Below, one piece after another: positions 1 to 9,982 of a DNA stretch of 53,561 bases (position 1 is the first letter of the stretch; the number at the start of each line of letters is the position of its first letter). The position numbers and the translations under genes were made by a program. Where the stretch lies: assembly GCF_000764645.1 (NCBI RefSeq), contig NZ_JRGK01000034.1, positions 1 through 53,561 of the forward strand, written 5' to 3'. This DNA is from Aeromonas finlandensis (GTDB lineage Bacteria; Pseudomonadota; Gammaproteobacteria; Enterobacterales; Aeromonadaceae). Below the pieces are notes generated by a model. It had not been told where the DNA came from. It made no database searches and saw only the letters and a program-made list of their open reading frames with translations.

Positions 1-5
1 AAAGC

Positions 6-35
6 AAAAGCCTCCCTGAAAAGGGAGGCTTTTTT
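6..35. terminator. Rho-independent terminator of an upstream gene outside the window
   Basis: A 12-bp perfect stem (6-17 pairing with 22-33) closes on a GAAA tetraloop and is flanked by A and T runs, so it could act in both directions. No gene ends inside the window before it. Confidence 0.85.
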
Positions 36-176
36 GCATTTGTCTCTCGGTAAAAATTCACCATATTCTCTGCTGATCGCCATTTCACAGGGTTTCATAC
101 ATCTCCATTACTCCCCATTTTTGTGGTTCGTTTGACCACAAAACTCATTAATTTCGCAATATTCATCGCGGTTTGA

Positions 177-204
177 TTGACGTAAAACGTTTTACATGTA
201 AAAT
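177..204 (+). promoter_or_regulatory. codBA promoter with overlapping palindromic operator
   Basis: A candidate -35 (TTGACG, 177-182) and -10 (TAAAAT, 199-204) are separated by 16 bp. The spacer holds a perfect 14-bp palindrome GTAAAACGTTTTAC (182-195). A second perfect palindrome TTTTACATGTAAAA (190-203) overlaps it, giving three alternating GTAAAA half-sites. The central CG is typical of LacI-family operators. Escherichia coli codBA is PurR-controlled, but this site does not match the PurR consensus well, so the regulator is uncertain. Binding here would block RNA polymerase. Confidence 0.6.
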
Positions 205-238
205 CCGGCGCGTTTTGCCTATTACGTGGAGAGAGAGC

Positions 239-1483
239 ATGGCGCAGGATAACGAATACTGTTTGGGGGCGGTTCCCGCCAAAGGGCGCAAAGGTGTGCT
301 GTCGCTGATGCTGGTGATGCTCGGCCTGACTTTCTTCTCTGCCAGCATGTGGACCGGCGGGGCGCTCGGTACCGGGCTGGTGTTCGATGACTTCATCAAG
401 GCGGTACTGATCGGCAACTTGTTGCTGGGGATCTACACCGCTTGTCTCGGTTATATCGGTGCTTCAACCGGCCTCTCTACCCATCTGCTGGCTCGTTACT
501 CCTTTGGGGTGAAAGGTTCCTGGCTGCCTTCGCTGCTGCTTGGCGGTACTCAGGTCGGCTGGTTTGGCGTTGGCGTGGCCATGTTTGCGCTACCGGCGCA
601 GAAGGCGACCGGGATCGATGTGAACTGGCTGATCGCCATTTCGGGCATTCTGATGACGGTGACCGTCTACTTCGGGATCTCCGCCCTGATGGTACTGAGC
701 TTTGTGGCCGTACCGGCTATCGCACTGCTCGGTGGTTACTCGGTCTGGCTGGCGGTGACCTCGACCGGTGGCATGGCGGCGCTGCAGCAGGTGCAACCGA
801 CCAACCCCATCGAGTTCACCACGGCGCTGACCATGGTGGTCGGTTCCTTTATCAGTGCAGGAACCCTGACCGCCGACTTTGTTCGATTTGGTCGCAAACC
901 CTGGGGCGCCGTCATGATTACCATGGTGGCGTTTTTTTTGGGCAACACTCTGATGTTCATCTTCGGCGCAGCCGGTGCGGCGGTGACCGGGCAGGCTGAT
1001 ATCTCGGAAGTGATGCTGATGCAGGGCCTGCTGATCCCCGCCATTCTGGTGCTGGGCCTCAATATCTGGACCACCAACGACAACGCTCTCTACGCCTCCG
1101 GTCTCGGTTTTGCCAACATTACCGGTCTCAAGAGCAAGCCCCTCAGCGTGATCAACGGCCTGATTGGAACGGCTTGCGCCCTCTGGCTCTATAACAACTT
1201 TGTCGGCTGGCTGGCCTTTTTGAGTACGGCAATTCCGCCGATCGGTGGCATTATCATCATGGATTTCCTGCTCAATCGTGAGCGTTACCGTCAGTTTGCC
1301 GATCAGCAGTTCGAGACGGTGCGCTGGCAGGCGCTGGTCGCCACGGCAGTCGGGGTGGCTGTCGGCAAGTGGCTGCCGGGCATAGTGCCACTCAACGCGG
1401 TATTGGGCGCCGCCTTCACCTATTTCATTCTGGTTCGCCTCACCCCGCGGCCGGTTCTGGTACAGGAAGCTAACAAATGCTGA
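239..1483 (+). CDS. codB: Cytosine permease CodB
   Basis: Inner-membrane transporter of the nucleobase:cation symporter-1 family that imports cytosine for the deaminase encoded next. The 414-residue product is almost entirely hydrophobic helices (about twelve), including the N-terminal [16 protein letters not shown] region and the helix [20 protein letters not shown] typical of CodB. The reading frame opens at 173, but the ATG at 239 follows the GAGAGAG purine tract and gives the usual CodB N terminus (MAQDNEY). Its last codons overlap the codA start by 7 bp, so the two are cotranscribed and probably translationally coupled. Confidence 0.95.
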   Translation: MAQDNEYCLGAVPAKGRKGVLSLMLVMLGLTFFSASMWTGGALGTGLVFDDFIKAVLIGNLLLGIYTACLGYIGASTGLSTHLLARYSFGVKGSWLPSLLLGGTQVGWFGVGVAMFALPAQKATGIDVNWLIAISGILMTVTVYFGISALMVLSFVAVPAIALLGGYSVWLAVTSTGGMAALQQVQPTNPIEFTTALTMVVGSFISAGTLTADFVRFGRKPWGAVMITMVAFFLGNTLMFIFGAAGAAVTGQADISEVMLMQGLLIPAILVLGLNIWTTNDNALYASGLGFANITGLKSKPLSVINGLIGTACALWLYNNFVGWLAFLSTAIPPIGGIIIMDFLLNRERYRQFADQQFETVRWQALVATAVGVAVGKWLPGIVPLNAVLGAAFTYFILVRLTPRPVLVQEANKC

Positions 1484-2742
1484 TTCAACATATTCGTTTT
1501 GCCGATCGGGAAGGGTTGTGGCAGATCCGCTGTCAGGATGGGGTCATCACCGCCATCGAACCCCATGACGAGCATGCCGTCGCCGGTCGGGTGCTGGACG
1601 GGGAGGGCGGTCTGGCCATCGCTCCCTTTATCGAACCCCATATTCACCTCGATACCACCCAGACAGCGGGCGAGCCGAGCTGGAATCTCTCCGGCACCCT
1701 GTTCGAGGGGATCGAGCGCTGGGCCGAGCGCAAGGCGCTGCTGACCCATGAGGATGTGAAGCAACGTGCCATCCAGACACTGAAGTGGCAGATCGCCAAC
1801 GGCATCCAGTTTGTGCGCACTCACGTCGATGTCTCCGACCCCAATCTGGTGGCCCTGAAGGCGATGCTGGAGGTGCGGGAGGAGATGAAGGAGTGGGTGG
1901 AGCTGCAAATTGTTGCTTTCCCGCAGGAGGGGATCCTCTCCTACCCCAACGGCAAGGCACTGCTGGAGGAGGCGCTCAAGCTGGGTGCCGACGTGATCGG
2001 CGCGATCCCCCATTTCGAGTTTACCCGGGAATATGGGGTCGAAAGTTTGCACTACATCTTCGATCTTGCCGAGAAGTATCAGGTTTTGGTCGATGTGCAC
2101 TGCGACGAAATTGATGACGAGCAGTCCCGCTTTATCGAGACGCTGGCGACCCTGGCCTACGAGCGCGGTATCGGCCATCGGGTGACGGCCAGCCACACCA
2201 CCGCCATGCACTCCTACAACGGGGCTTATGCTTCCCGCCTGTTCCGGCTGCTCAAGATGGCGGACCTCAACTTCGTGGCCAATCCGCTGGTGAACATTCA
2301 CCTGCAAGGGCGCTTCGATACCTATCCCAAGCGCCGTGGTATCACCCGGGTAAAGGAGATGCTGGAGGCGAACATCAACGTCTGCTTCGGTCACGACGAC
2401 GTGTTCGATCCCTGGTACCCCATGGGCACTGCCAACATGTTGCAGGTGCTGCACATGGGGCTGCATGTCTGTCAGATCATGGGTTACGAGCAGATCAACG
2501 ACGGTTTGAAGCTGATCAGCAGCCACAGCGCTCGCACCCTGAATGTGCAGGATCGCTATGGCATCGAGGTGGGCAAACCGGCCAACTTGCTGATCCTGCC
2601 CGCCGAAAACGGCTTCGATGCGGTGCGTCGTCAGGTGCCGGTGCGCTATTCAATCCGTCACGGCAAGGTGATTGCCCAGACCAGACCGGCCCAGACCGAA
2701 ATCGTGCTGGGTCAGCCCGAGCCGATCGATTTTCGCCGCTGA
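1477..2742 (+). CDS. codA: Cytosine deaminase CodA
   Basis: Amidohydrolase-superfamily metalloenzyme converting cytosine to uracil and ammonia in the cytoplasm. At 421 residues it is the usual length and closely resembles the E. coli enzyme as I recall it. Visible are the metal-binding [11 protein letters not shown] motif, the HCDEIDDEQ segment with substrate and metal ligands, [15 protein letters not shown], and the catalytic-site [13 protein letters not shown]. It overlaps codB by 7 bp in an import-plus-deamination operon. A short spacer before crcB suggests the operon ends here. Confidence 0.97.
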   Translation: MLIQHIRFADREGLWQIRCQDGVITAIEPHDEHAVAGRVLDGEGGLAIAPFIEPHIHLDTTQTAGEPSWNLSGTLFEGIERWAERKALLTHEDVKQRAIQTLKWQIANGIQFVRTHVDVSDPNLVALKAMLEVREEMKEWVELQIVAFPQEGILSYPNGKALLEEALKLGADVIGAIPHFEFTREYGVESLHYIFDLAEKYQVLVDVHCDEIDDEQSRFIETLATLAYERGIGHRVTASHTTAMHSYNGAYASRLFRLLKMADLNFVANPLVNIHLQGRFDTYPKRRGITRVKEMLEANINVCFGHDDVFDPWYPMGTANMLQVLHMGLHVCQIMGYEQINDGLKLISSHSARTLNVQDRYGIEVGKPANLLILPAENGFDAVRRQVPVRYSIRHGKVIAQTRPAQTEIVLGQPEPIDFRR

Positions 2743-2837
2743 GTTTTCAATCAGGCTGGATGTCGATTAGTTCCCCCTCTGGGCACAAGGGCCGCCATTG
2801 CGACATAATGGCGACCTTACCCTGAGGGAGTGACACC

Positions 2838-3215
2838 ATGCAAACCTGGTTCTATGTTGCTGCAGGGGGCGCCATCGGCGCCTGCCTTCGTTTTGGGATT
2901 GCCGAACTGATGGCCTTGCTGCTGGGGCGCCACTTTCCTTACGGGACTCTGGTGGTCAACGTGGTGGGCTCTTTCATCATGGGGGTGGCCTATGCCCTCA
3001 TTCTGCACGGGCATGTGGCCGAGCATCCGCTCAAGCCGCTGCTGATGGTGGGGATCCTCGGTGCCCTGACCACCTTCTCTTCCTTTGCCCTCGATACGGT
3101 GGTGCTGGCCCAACATGGGGCTTATCTGAAAGCGCTGCTCAATATCGGTCTCAATCTCTTCCTCTGTCTGGCCATGGTTGTGCTGGGCATGCAGTTGGTT
3201 GCGAGCCGGGTTTAA
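2838..3215 (+). CDS. crcB: Fluoride ion exporter CrcB/Fluc
   Basis: Small four-helix dual-topology channel that exports fluoride. The 125-residue sequence has the family landmarks: GGAIGACLRFG near the N terminus, VNVVGSFIMG in helix 2, and TTFSSFALDT, the Phe-box region lining the pore. The start follows a GAGGGAG Shine-Dalgarno. A 7-bp inverted repeat (2793-2799 with 2807-2813) overlaps a -10-like CATAAT just upstream. I saw no fluoride riboswitch in the 95-bp leader, unlike many other crcB genes. Confidence 0.95.
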   Translation: MQTWFYVAAGGAIGACLRFGIAELMALLLGRHFPYGTLVVNVVGSFIMGVAYALILHGHVAEHPLKPLLMVGILGALTTFSSFALDTVVLAQHGAYLKALLNIGLNLFLCLAMVVLGMQLVASRV

Positions 3216-3280
3216 GGTGTCCGGACGCCAGTGGCTCTGGTAAACTGGCGGCCATTCTTTGCTCTATGGGTGTTTAAGGG

Positions 3281-4033
3281 ATGTCAGAACAAGCAACGAC
3301 AACGCATTTTGGCTTTAAAACCGTGGCCGCGACCGAGAAGGAAACTCTGGTAGCAGGTGTCTTCCATTCGGTGGCAGCCAAGTATGATCTGATGAACGAT
3401 CTGATGTCGTTCGGCATCCACCGCCTGTGGAAGCGCTTCACCATCGACTGCTCCGGTGTGCGCAAGGGCCAGAAGGTGCTGGATCTGGCCGGTGGCACCG
3501 GTGACTTGACCGCCAAGTTCTCCCGCATCGTCGGCGAGACCGGTCAGGTGGTGCTGGCGGATATCAACGACTCCATGCTGAAAGTGGGCCGCGACAAGCT
3601 GCGCAATCTGGGGGTCGCCAACAACGTCTCCTACGTACAGGCCAACGCCGAAGCGCTCCCCTTCCCGGATAACCACTTCGACATCATCACCATCGGCTTC
3701 GGCCTGCGCAACGTCACCGACAAGGACAAGGCGCTCGCCTCCATGTTCCGGGTGCTCAAGCCGGGTGGCCGTCTGCTGGTGCTGGAGTTCTCCAAGCCGG
3801 TCAGCGAAGTGATCGCCAAGCTCTATGACCTCTACTCCTTCAAACTACTGCCGAAAATGGGCGAAATCGTCGCGAACGACGGTGAAAGCTACAAATATCT
3901 GGCAGAGTCCATCCGTATGCATCCGGATCAGCAGACCCTGGCTGGCATGATGGAAAATGTCGGGTTCGAGCAGGTCGAGTTCTTCAACCTGACTCAGGGT
4001 GTGGTCGCCCTGCACCGCGGTTACAAGTTTTAA
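3281..4033 (+). CDS. ubiE: Ubiquinone/menaquinone C-methyltransferase UbiE
   Basis: SAM-dependent C-methyltransferase acting on demethylmenaquinol and on the polyprenyl-methoxy-benzoquinol intermediate of ubiquinone synthesis. The 250-residue protein shows SAM motif [15 protein letters not shown], the ADINDSML acidic loop, and the family signatures [17 protein letters not shown] and [15 protein letters not shown]. It heads a ubiE-ubiJ-ubiB cluster with almost no spacing, the standard gammaproteobacterial arrangement. All three products act in aerobic quinone synthesis. Confidence 0.97.
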   Translation: MSEQATTTHFGFKTVAATEKETLVAGVFHSVAAKYDLMNDLMSFGIHRLWKRFTIDCSGVRKGQKVLDLAGGTGDLTAKFSRIVGETGQVVLADINDSMLKVGRDKLRNLGVANNVSYVQANAEALPFPDNHFDIITIGFGLRNVTDKDKALASMFRVLKPGGRLLVLEFSKPVSEVIAKLYDLYSFKLLPKMGEIVANDGESYKYLAESIRMHPDQQTLAGMMENVGFEQVEFFNLTQGVVALHRGYKF

Positions 4034-4041
4034 GGTTGCCT

Positions 4042-4650
4042 ATGCCGATGGATGCCATGGTCACCGCGGTGATCGAAACCAGCCTCAACCAGTTGCTGTC
4101 GCTGGACAAACAGAGCCCGGAGCGGCTGCGCAAACTGGTGGGCAAGGTGCTCAAGCTGGAGCTGCGTGAACTCAAGCCCCTCTGGTTTGTCTTCTCCGAG
4201 CGTCGGCTGGATGTGCTGGCCCAGCATGAAGGGGAGGCCGATGCGGTGCTTAGCCTCTCCCTGACCGCCCTCGGTCTGCTGAAAGACCCGTCCGCCCTGA
4301 CCCGCTATATCCGCGAGGAGAAGCTGGATCTGAGCGGCGATCCCCAGCTGGTACAGGCATTCAGCGTGCTGCTGGGCGAGCTGGATATCGACTGGGAAGA
4401 GGAGCTGTCGCGCTATACCGGCGACGTGCTGGCCCATACCCTGTTCAGCGGTGCCCGTCAGGCGCGTCGTCTGGTCGGCCGCGAACTGTGCCGCACCCGC
4501 AGCCAGCTGGCGGAATATCTGACCGAAGAGGCCCGCCTCGCACCCGGCCCGCTGGAAGTGGCGAGCTTTAACGATGACGTTGAGGTGCTGGCCCAGCAGC
4601 TCAAGGCCGTCGAACTGCGGCTGGCCCGCTTCGAACAGCAGGTGACCTGA
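4042..4650 (+). CDS. ubiJ: Ubiquinone biosynthesis accessory factor UbiJ
   Basis: SCP2-domain lipid-binding factor that holds hydrophobic ubiquinone intermediates for the Ubi enzyme complex. About 202 residues: an N-terminal SCP2-like half ([19 protein letters not shown]) and a C-terminal helical tail ending in a likely coiled coil ([21 protein letters not shown]). Several starts are possible (TTG 4036, ATG 4042, 4048, 4057); I chose ATG 4042 because TAAGG lies 6 bp upstream. Its TGA overlaps the ubiB ATG as ATGA, implying coupling. Confidence 0.93.
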   Translation: MPMDAMVTAVIETSLNQLLSLDKQSPERLRKLVGKVLKLELRELKPLWFVFSERRLDVLAQHEGEADAVLSLSLTALGLLKDPSALTRYIREEKLDLSGDPQLVQAFSVLLGELDIDWEEELSRYTGDVLAHTLFSGARQARRLVGRELCRTRSQLAEYLTEEARLAPGPLEVASFNDDVEVLAQQLKAVELRLARFEQQVT

Positions 4651-6290
4651 TGACCCCGAAGGAGTTCAAACGCCTCTATCGCATCATCACCATCCTGCTG
4701 GAGCAGGGCATCGACGAACTGGTGCCCGCCCGCTATCAACCCTGGCCGGGTCGTCTAGCCCGTCGCTCCCTGTTCTGGCTCAAGAACAAGCAACCGGATC
4801 TCAGCCGCGGTGCCCGCATTCGTCTCGCCTTCGAAGCTCTTGGCCCCATCTTCATCAAGTTTGGCCAGATGCTCTCGACCCGCCGCGACCTGTTGCCGCC
4901 GGATATCGCCGAGGAGCTGGCTCTGCTGCAGGACAGGGTGCCCCCCTTCTGTGGTCAGGCGGCGCGCCAGCAGATCGAGTTGAGCCTGGGTTGCCCCATC
5001 GAAACCCTGTTTGACGACTTCGACGAGACGCCGCTGGCGTCGGCCTCCATCGCGCAGGTGCACACCGCCCGCTTGAAGGAGAGTGGCCGCGAGATCGTCA
5101 TCAAGGTGATCCGTCCCGATATCGAGCCGGTCATCGACGCCGATCTGCGCTTGATGCGGGCGCTGGCCCGTCTGGTGGCCCGTTTCGTGCCCCAGAGCGC
5201 GCGGCTGCGCCCCATTGAGGTGGTGGAGGAGTATCGCAAGACTATCCTCGACGAGCTCAACCTGATGCGCGAAGCGGCCAACGCCATCCAGCTGCGCCGC
5301 AATTTCACCGGCTCAGAGGCGCTCTATGTGCCTGAAATCATCACCGACCTCTGCCGCGAGCAGGTGCTGGTGATGGAACGCATCTACGGCATTCCGGTCT
5401 CCGACATTGCGGCGCTGGAAGCCAACGGCACCAACATGAAGCTGCTGGCCGAGCGCGGGGTGGAGGTCTTCTTCACCCAGGTGTTCCGCGACAGCTTCTT
5501 CCACGCCGATATGCACCCGGGCAACATCTTCGTCTCCTATGAGCACCCGGAAAACCCGCTCTGGATCGGTATCGACTGCGGCATCGTCGGCACCCTCAAT
5601 CGGGAAGACAAACGCTATCTGGCGGAGAACTTCCTCGCCTTCTTCAACCGCGACTATCGCCGGGTGGCGGAGCTGCATGTGGAGTCTGGTTGGGTACCGG
5701 CAGACACCAAGGTGGACGAGTTCGAGTTCGCCATCCGTACCGTGCTGGAGCCCATCTTCGAGAAGCCGCTCTCCGAAATTTCGTTTGGTCACGTGCTGCT
5801 CAACCTGTTCAACACAGCCCGCCGCTTCCATATGACGGTGCAGCCGCAGCTGGTGCTGCTGCAAAAGACCCTGCTCTATGTGGAAGGGTTGGGGCGTCAG
5901 CTCTACCCGCAGCTCGATTTGTGGCAGACCGCCAAGCCCTATCTGGAAAACTGGATGCATGAGCAGGTAGGGCCGAAAGCGGTGTGGAACGCCATCAAGG
6001 AGAAGGCGCCATTCTGGGCTGAGAAGCTGCCGGAGCTGCCGGAGCTGGTCTATGAGACCCTGCGCCAGACCCGTCATCAGCAGCGTCATTTCGACCAGAT
6101 GTTTGACGAATTCCGCCGTCACAGTCGTCGGCAGGGGCAGGCCCGCTACCTCTTAGGGGTTGGAGCCAGTCTGCTATTGGCGGGTGTATTCTTGCTGACC
6201 CAAAAACAACATATTGAGTGGGGACAATTCAGTCTCGCCGGTGCAGCACTCTGCTGGCTGGTCGGCTGGTTGCGAACCCGTTCCCATTAA
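4650..6290 (+). CDS. ubiB: Ubiquinone biosynthesis protein UbiB (atypical kinase-like ATPase)
   Basis: Member of the ABC1/ADCK/UbiB protein-kinase-like family, needed for ubiquinone assembly and thought to work as an ATPase extracting intermediates from the membrane. The 546-residue product carries the signature [17 protein letters not shown] (KxGQ), the Ala-rich nucleotide loop [20 protein letters not shown], and the metal site FHADMHPGN with IDCGIVG. Two C-terminal membrane helices (about residues 500-542) match UbiB topology. It is the last gene before a short gap to tatA. Confidence 0.97.
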   Translation: MTPKEFKRLYRIITILLEQGIDELVPARYQPWPGRLARRSLFWLKNKQPDLSRGARIRLAFEALGPIFIKFGQMLSTRRDLLPPDIAEELALLQDRVPPFCGQAARQQIELSLGCPIETLFDDFDETPLASASIAQVHTARLKESGREIVIKVIRPDIEPVIDADLRLMRALARLVARFVPQSARLRPIEVVEEYRKTILDELNLMREAANAIQLRRNFTGSEALYVPEIITDLCREQVLVMERIYGIPVSDIAALEANGTNMKLLAERGVEVFFTQVFRDSFFHADMHPGNIFVSYEHPENPLWIGIDCGIVGTLNREDKRYLAENFLAFFNRDYRRVAELHVESGWVPADTKVDEFEFAIRTVLEPIFEKPLSEISFGHVLLNLFNTARRFHMTVQPQLVLLQKTLLYVEGLGRQLYPQLDLWQTAKPYLENWMHEQVGPKAVWNAIKEKAPFWAEKLPELPELVYETLRQTRHQQRHFDQMFDEFRRHSRRQGQARYLLGVGASLLLAGVFLLTQKQHIEWGQFSLAGAALCWLVGWLRTRSH

Positions 6291-6332
6291 ACAAAAACCG
6301 CGCCATCAGGCGCCTGTTCTGGAGAGAAAGTC

Positions 6333-6584
6333 ATGGGTGGTATCAGTATTTGGCAATTGTTGATCATCGCAGTCATCGTCGTGCTGCTGTTCGGTACCAA
6401 GAAACTGCGCGGGATTGGCGGTGATCTGGGCGCGGCGGTCAAAGGGTTCAAGAAAGCACTCTCCGACGAGCCGGCCGATGCCAAGGCCGAGCAGAAAGAT
6501 GCCGAGTTTCCCCCGAAACAGCTGAACGAAGCGGCCACTCAGAGCAGTGATGCCGCCAAGCAGAAAGACAAAGATCAGGCCTAA
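6333..6584 (+). CDS. tatA: Sec-independent translocase subunit TatA
   Basis: Pore-forming subunit of the twin-arginine translocation system for folded proteins. The 83-residue protein has the classic plan: a short periplasmic end, one membrane helix ([16 protein letters not shown]), the hinge [10 protein letters not shown], an amphipathic helix [14 protein letters not shown] and a charged, disordered tail. It begins 42 bp after ubiB and is followed 3 bp later by tatB, so the tat genes form one operon. Confidence 0.95.
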   Translation: MGGISIWQLLIIAVIVVLLFGTKKLRGIGGDLGAAVKGFKKALSDEPADAKAEQKDAEFPPKQLNEAATQSSDAAKQKDKDQA

Positions 6585-6587
6585 GCC

Positions 6588-7058
6588 ATGTTCGATATCG
6601 GTTTCTGGGAGCTGGTTGTTATCGCTGTCGTCGCGTTGGTGGTGCTGGGGCCCGAGCGGTTGCCAGAGGCCATTCGCACGGCAAGTCACTGGATACGGCT
6701 TATCCGTTCGACCGCCAACTCGGTCAAGACCGAGCTGGAGCAGGAGCTCAAGTTGCAAGAGCTGCACAACGATCTTAAGAAGGCTGAGCAACTGCAGATG
6801 AGCAACCTGAGCCCCGAGCTGCAGGAGTCCATCGAACAGCTCAAGGCGGCGGCCCAGTCGGTCAATCGCCCCTATCAGGTGGAGAACGAAATCCGTCCGC
6901 CGCGTCCCGAGCCGGTCGTCCAGGCTGAACCTGCCACGCCGGTGGAGCCTGCGGTGCAGCTGAGCCACGACGTGCCGCCGGTCAACAGCCAGCGGGAGAG
7001 GGAGCTGGTCGGTGAGGTTGTCAACGAGTCAGCCGCTAAAGGGGAGGTGAAGCCATGA
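6588..7058 (+). CDS. tatB: Sec-independent translocase subunit TatB
   Basis: Receptor-complex subunit that binds twin-arginine signal peptides together with TatC. The 156-residue product starts [27 protein letters not shown], the diagnostic TatB membrane helix and hinge, followed by a long amphipathic helix ([22 protein letters not shown]) and a Pro/Glu/Val-rich tail. The stop overlaps the tatC start by 4 bp. Confidence 0.95.
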   Translation: MFDIGFWELVVIAVVALVVLGPERLPEAIRTASHWIRLIRSTANSVKTELEQELKLQELHNDLKKAEQLQMSNLSPELQESIEQLKAAAQSVNRPYQVENEIRPPRPEPVVQAEPATPVEPAVQLSHDVPPVNSQRERELVGEVVNESAAKGEVKP

Positions 7059-7810
7059 GTCAGGCCGAACAACCCCTGATCAGCCATCTGGTTGAGCTGA
7101 GAACCCGTTTACTGCGCTCCATTTCCGCCATTCTGGTGGTCTTCCTAGCGCTGATCTACTTCTCCAACAACATCTACGACTTCGTGGCCCAGCCGCTGCT
7201 CAGCCAGTTGCCCGAAGGGACCAGCATGATAGCGACGGATGTGGCGACCCCCTTCCTGACGCCGATCAAGTTGACTCTGGTGGTCTCCTTCTTCGTGGCG
7301 ATCCCCTACCTGCTCTATCAGGCCTGGGCCTTTATCGCCCCCGGTCTGTACCAGCATGAGCGGCGGCTCATCATGCCGTTGGTGGTCTCCAGTGCCCTGT
7401 TGTTCTATGCGGGGATGGCGTTCGCCTACTACGTGGTGTTCCCGCTGGTGTTCGGTTTCTTCACCAGTACCGCCCCCGCCGGGGTGACGGTGGCGACCGA
7501 TATCGCCAGCTATCTGGACTTCGTGCTGACCCTGTTCTTCGCGTTCGGGGTAGCGTTCGAGATCCCGGTGGCCACCATCCTGCTCTGTTGGACCGGGGTG
7601 ACCAGCCCCAAGAGTCTGAAAGAGAAGCGTCCCTACGTCATCGTCGGGGTGTTTGTGGTCGGCATGCTGCTGACGCCGCCTGATGTCTTCTCCCAGACCC
7701 TGCTCGCCATCCCGATGTGGGCGCTGTGGGAGATAGGTCTGTTCTTCGCCCGCTTCTACGTGAGGAAAGAGGATGAAGAGCAACAGGAACAACCGGATGG
7801 GGAGAGCTGA
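7055..7810 (+). CDS. tatC: Sec-independent translocase subunit TatC
   Basis: Six-helix membrane receptor of the Tat system. The 251-residue protein shows [13 protein letters not shown] at the cytoplasmic N terminus, the periplasmic loop [27 protein letters not shown] and the [14 protein letters not shown] region. The cytoplasmic tail after [10 protein letters not shown] is acidic and of variable sequence. The gap downstream contains sequence resembling this tail (see the separate entry) and a weak terminator. Confidence 0.96.
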   Translation: MSQAEQPLISHLVELRTRLLRSISAILVVFLALIYFSNNIYDFVAQPLLSQLPEGTSMIATDVATPFLTPIKLTLVVSFFVAIPYLLYQAWAFIAPGLYQHERRLIMPLVVSSALLFYAGMAFAYYVVFPLVFGFFTSTAPAGVTVATDIASYLDFVLTLFFAFGVAFEIPVATILLCWTGVTSPKSLKEKRPYVIVGVFVVGMLLTPPDVFSQTLLAIPMWALWEIGLFFARFYVRKEDEEQQEQPDGES

Positions 7811-7832
7811 GGCTCTGTTCGTCACCTGTTTG

Positions 7833-7896
7833 CCGGACGGCGAGAGGATGACGAAGTCCGCAGGAATAGCAGAACGAGGGGAGCTGAGGCTCCCTT
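7833..7896 (+). pseudogene. Possible decayed copies of the tatC 3' end
   Basis: CCGGACGGCGAGAG (7833-7846) resembles CCGGATGGGGAGAG at the tatC end (PDGES). A second stretch repeats GAGGATGA (7844), CAGGAA (7861) and GCTGAGGCTC (7883-7892) in the same order as tatC, 75-77 bp downstream. No open frame survives. This is much weaker than the other tail copies in the window and could be chance similarity. Confidence 0.35.
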
Positions 7897-7904
7897 CCTC
7901 TTTT
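7875..7904 (+). terminator. Weak terminator after tatC
   Basis: GGGAGC (7879-7884) pairs with GCTCCC (7889-7894) and is followed by a T-rich tract. The 6-bp stem is short, so the element may be leaky. Confidence 0.45.
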
Positions 7905-7998
7905 CATGTTCCCGTTCGAGGCGTATGGTAAGACCCCATTCGGTAGATGGTTTTCAAATACCTGATATGTCTTCCTTTTGTTCGGAACGTCTCATCCC

Positions 7999-8784
7999 AT
8001 GATCGATATCGGTTTAAACCTGACCAGCAGCCAGTTTGCCGGTGAACAGCCTGAGCTGGTGGCTCGTGCCCGTGTCGCCGGGGTGGAGGCTCTGATCCTC
8101 ACCGGTACCGATCTGGACGGCAGCCGTGAGAGCGCCGAGTTGGCCGCCCGCTGGCCGGGCTACTGCTTCTCCACCGCTGGGGTCCATCCCCACGATGCCA
8201 AGAGTGTCGATGAAGCGACCCTGCCCGCCCTGCGCGAGCTGGCGGCGCTGCCGCAGGTGGTCGCCATCGGCGAGTGCGGTCTCGACTACAACCGCGACTT
8301 CTCTCCCCGTCCGGTGCAGGATGCGGTGTTCGACGCCCAGCTGGCGCTGGCCGCCGAGCTCGGGATGCCGGTGTTTCTCCACTGTCGCGATGCCCACGCC
8401 CGTTTCATCGAGATCCTCCGTCCCTGGTTGCCCAGACTGCCGGGGGCTGTGCTGCACTGCTTCACCGGCTCCGACGAGGAGCTGGACGAGTGTCTGGCGC
8501 TGGGGCTGCATATCGGGGTGACCGGCTGGCTCTGTGACGAGCGGCGCGGTCAGCTGCTGCGGGAACAGGTGGCCCGCATTCCGGCCGGTCGGCTGATGAT
8601 CGAGACCGACGCCCCCTATCTGGTGCCGCGGGATTTGAAACCCAGACCAAAACGCAACGAACCCGCTTTTTTGCCGCACATCGCCCATGTGGTGGCGGCC
8701 TGTCGTGGTGAAGCGCCCGAGGCCTTGCTGGCCCACACCCGGGCCACCTCCGCCGCGTTCTTCCAACTTCCTCTCCAGGAGTGA
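7999..8784 (+). CDS. tatD: TatD family metal-dependent DNase
   Basis: Cytoplasmic TIM-barrel metallohydrolase with 3'-5' DNA exonuclease activity; despite its name it is not a translocase subunit. The frame opens at 7978 with TTG, but ATG 7999 gives the canonical [13 protein letters not shown] start and 261 residues. The metal ligands are visible as [36 protein letters not shown] and MIETDAPYL. It is separated from tatC by about 190 bp and only 3 bp precede hemB. Confidence 0.95.
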   Translation: MIDIGLNLTSSQFAGEQPELVARARVAGVEALILTGTDLDGSRESAELAARWPGYCFSTAGVHPHDAKSVDEATLPALRELAALPQVVAIGECGLDYNRDFSPRPVQDAVFDAQLALAAELGMPVFLHCRDAHARFIEILRPWLPRLPGAVLHCFTGSDEELDECLALGLHIGVTGWLCDERRGQLLREQVARIPAGRLMIETDAPYLVPRDLKPRPKRNEPAFLPHIAHVVAACRGEAPEALLAHTRATSAAFFQLPLQE

Positions 8785-9804
<1,020 letters not shown>

Positions 9805-9825
9805 GTTGGGTTGAAGAGATAAACG

Positions 9826-9852
9826 AGAGGGGGAGCCGATGGCTCCCCCTCT
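9826..9852. terminator. Hairpin downstream of hemB
   Basis: A perfect 12-bp GC-rich stem (9826-9837 with 9841-9852) with a 3-nt loop. No immediate T-run follows on the plus strand. It lies between convergent hemB and the chitinase gene and probably serves both. Confidence 0.6.
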
Positions 9853-9860
9853 GTCGTTAT

Positions 9861-9957
9861 GGCTCCCTTTTTTATGACCCGCTGATTACAGCTTGGTCCA
9901 GGCATCGCTCCAGGCAGAGCCGGTCGCGGTTGATGCATAGTGGCTGAGGGAGCCAAC
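9861..9957 (-). pseudogene. Decayed copy of the chitinase C-terminus and 3' flank (97-bp tandem repeat)
   Basis: The first 26 bp here are identical to the 26 bp that begin at 9958, and homology continues into the chitinase coding tail. On the minus strand the copy still reads HYASTATGSAWSDAWTKL-stop against HYAPGTGTAWSDAWIKL-stop in the intact gene. A 3-bp in-frame indel separates them, so the copies diverged while coding. The repeat offset is 97 bp. Confidence 0.85.
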
Positions 9958-9970
9958 GGCTCCCTTTTTT
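9948..9970 (+). terminator. Rho-independent terminator, plus strand
   Basis: GGGAGCC (9948-9954) pairs with GGCTCCC (9958-9964) and is followed by six T. It sits at the seam between the two chitinase tail copies and would terminate readthrough from hemB. Confidence 0.65.
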
Positions 9971-9982
9971 ATGACCCGCTGA

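Noticed and set aside
182-197. Canonical PurR box at codB
   Set aside because: The palindrome has the central CG, but the outer positions do not match the ANGCAANCGNTTNCNT pattern.
2743-2837. Fluoride riboswitch before crcB
   Set aside because: The conserved crcB-motif segments are not present; only a 7-bp inverted repeat overlapping a -10-like element was found.
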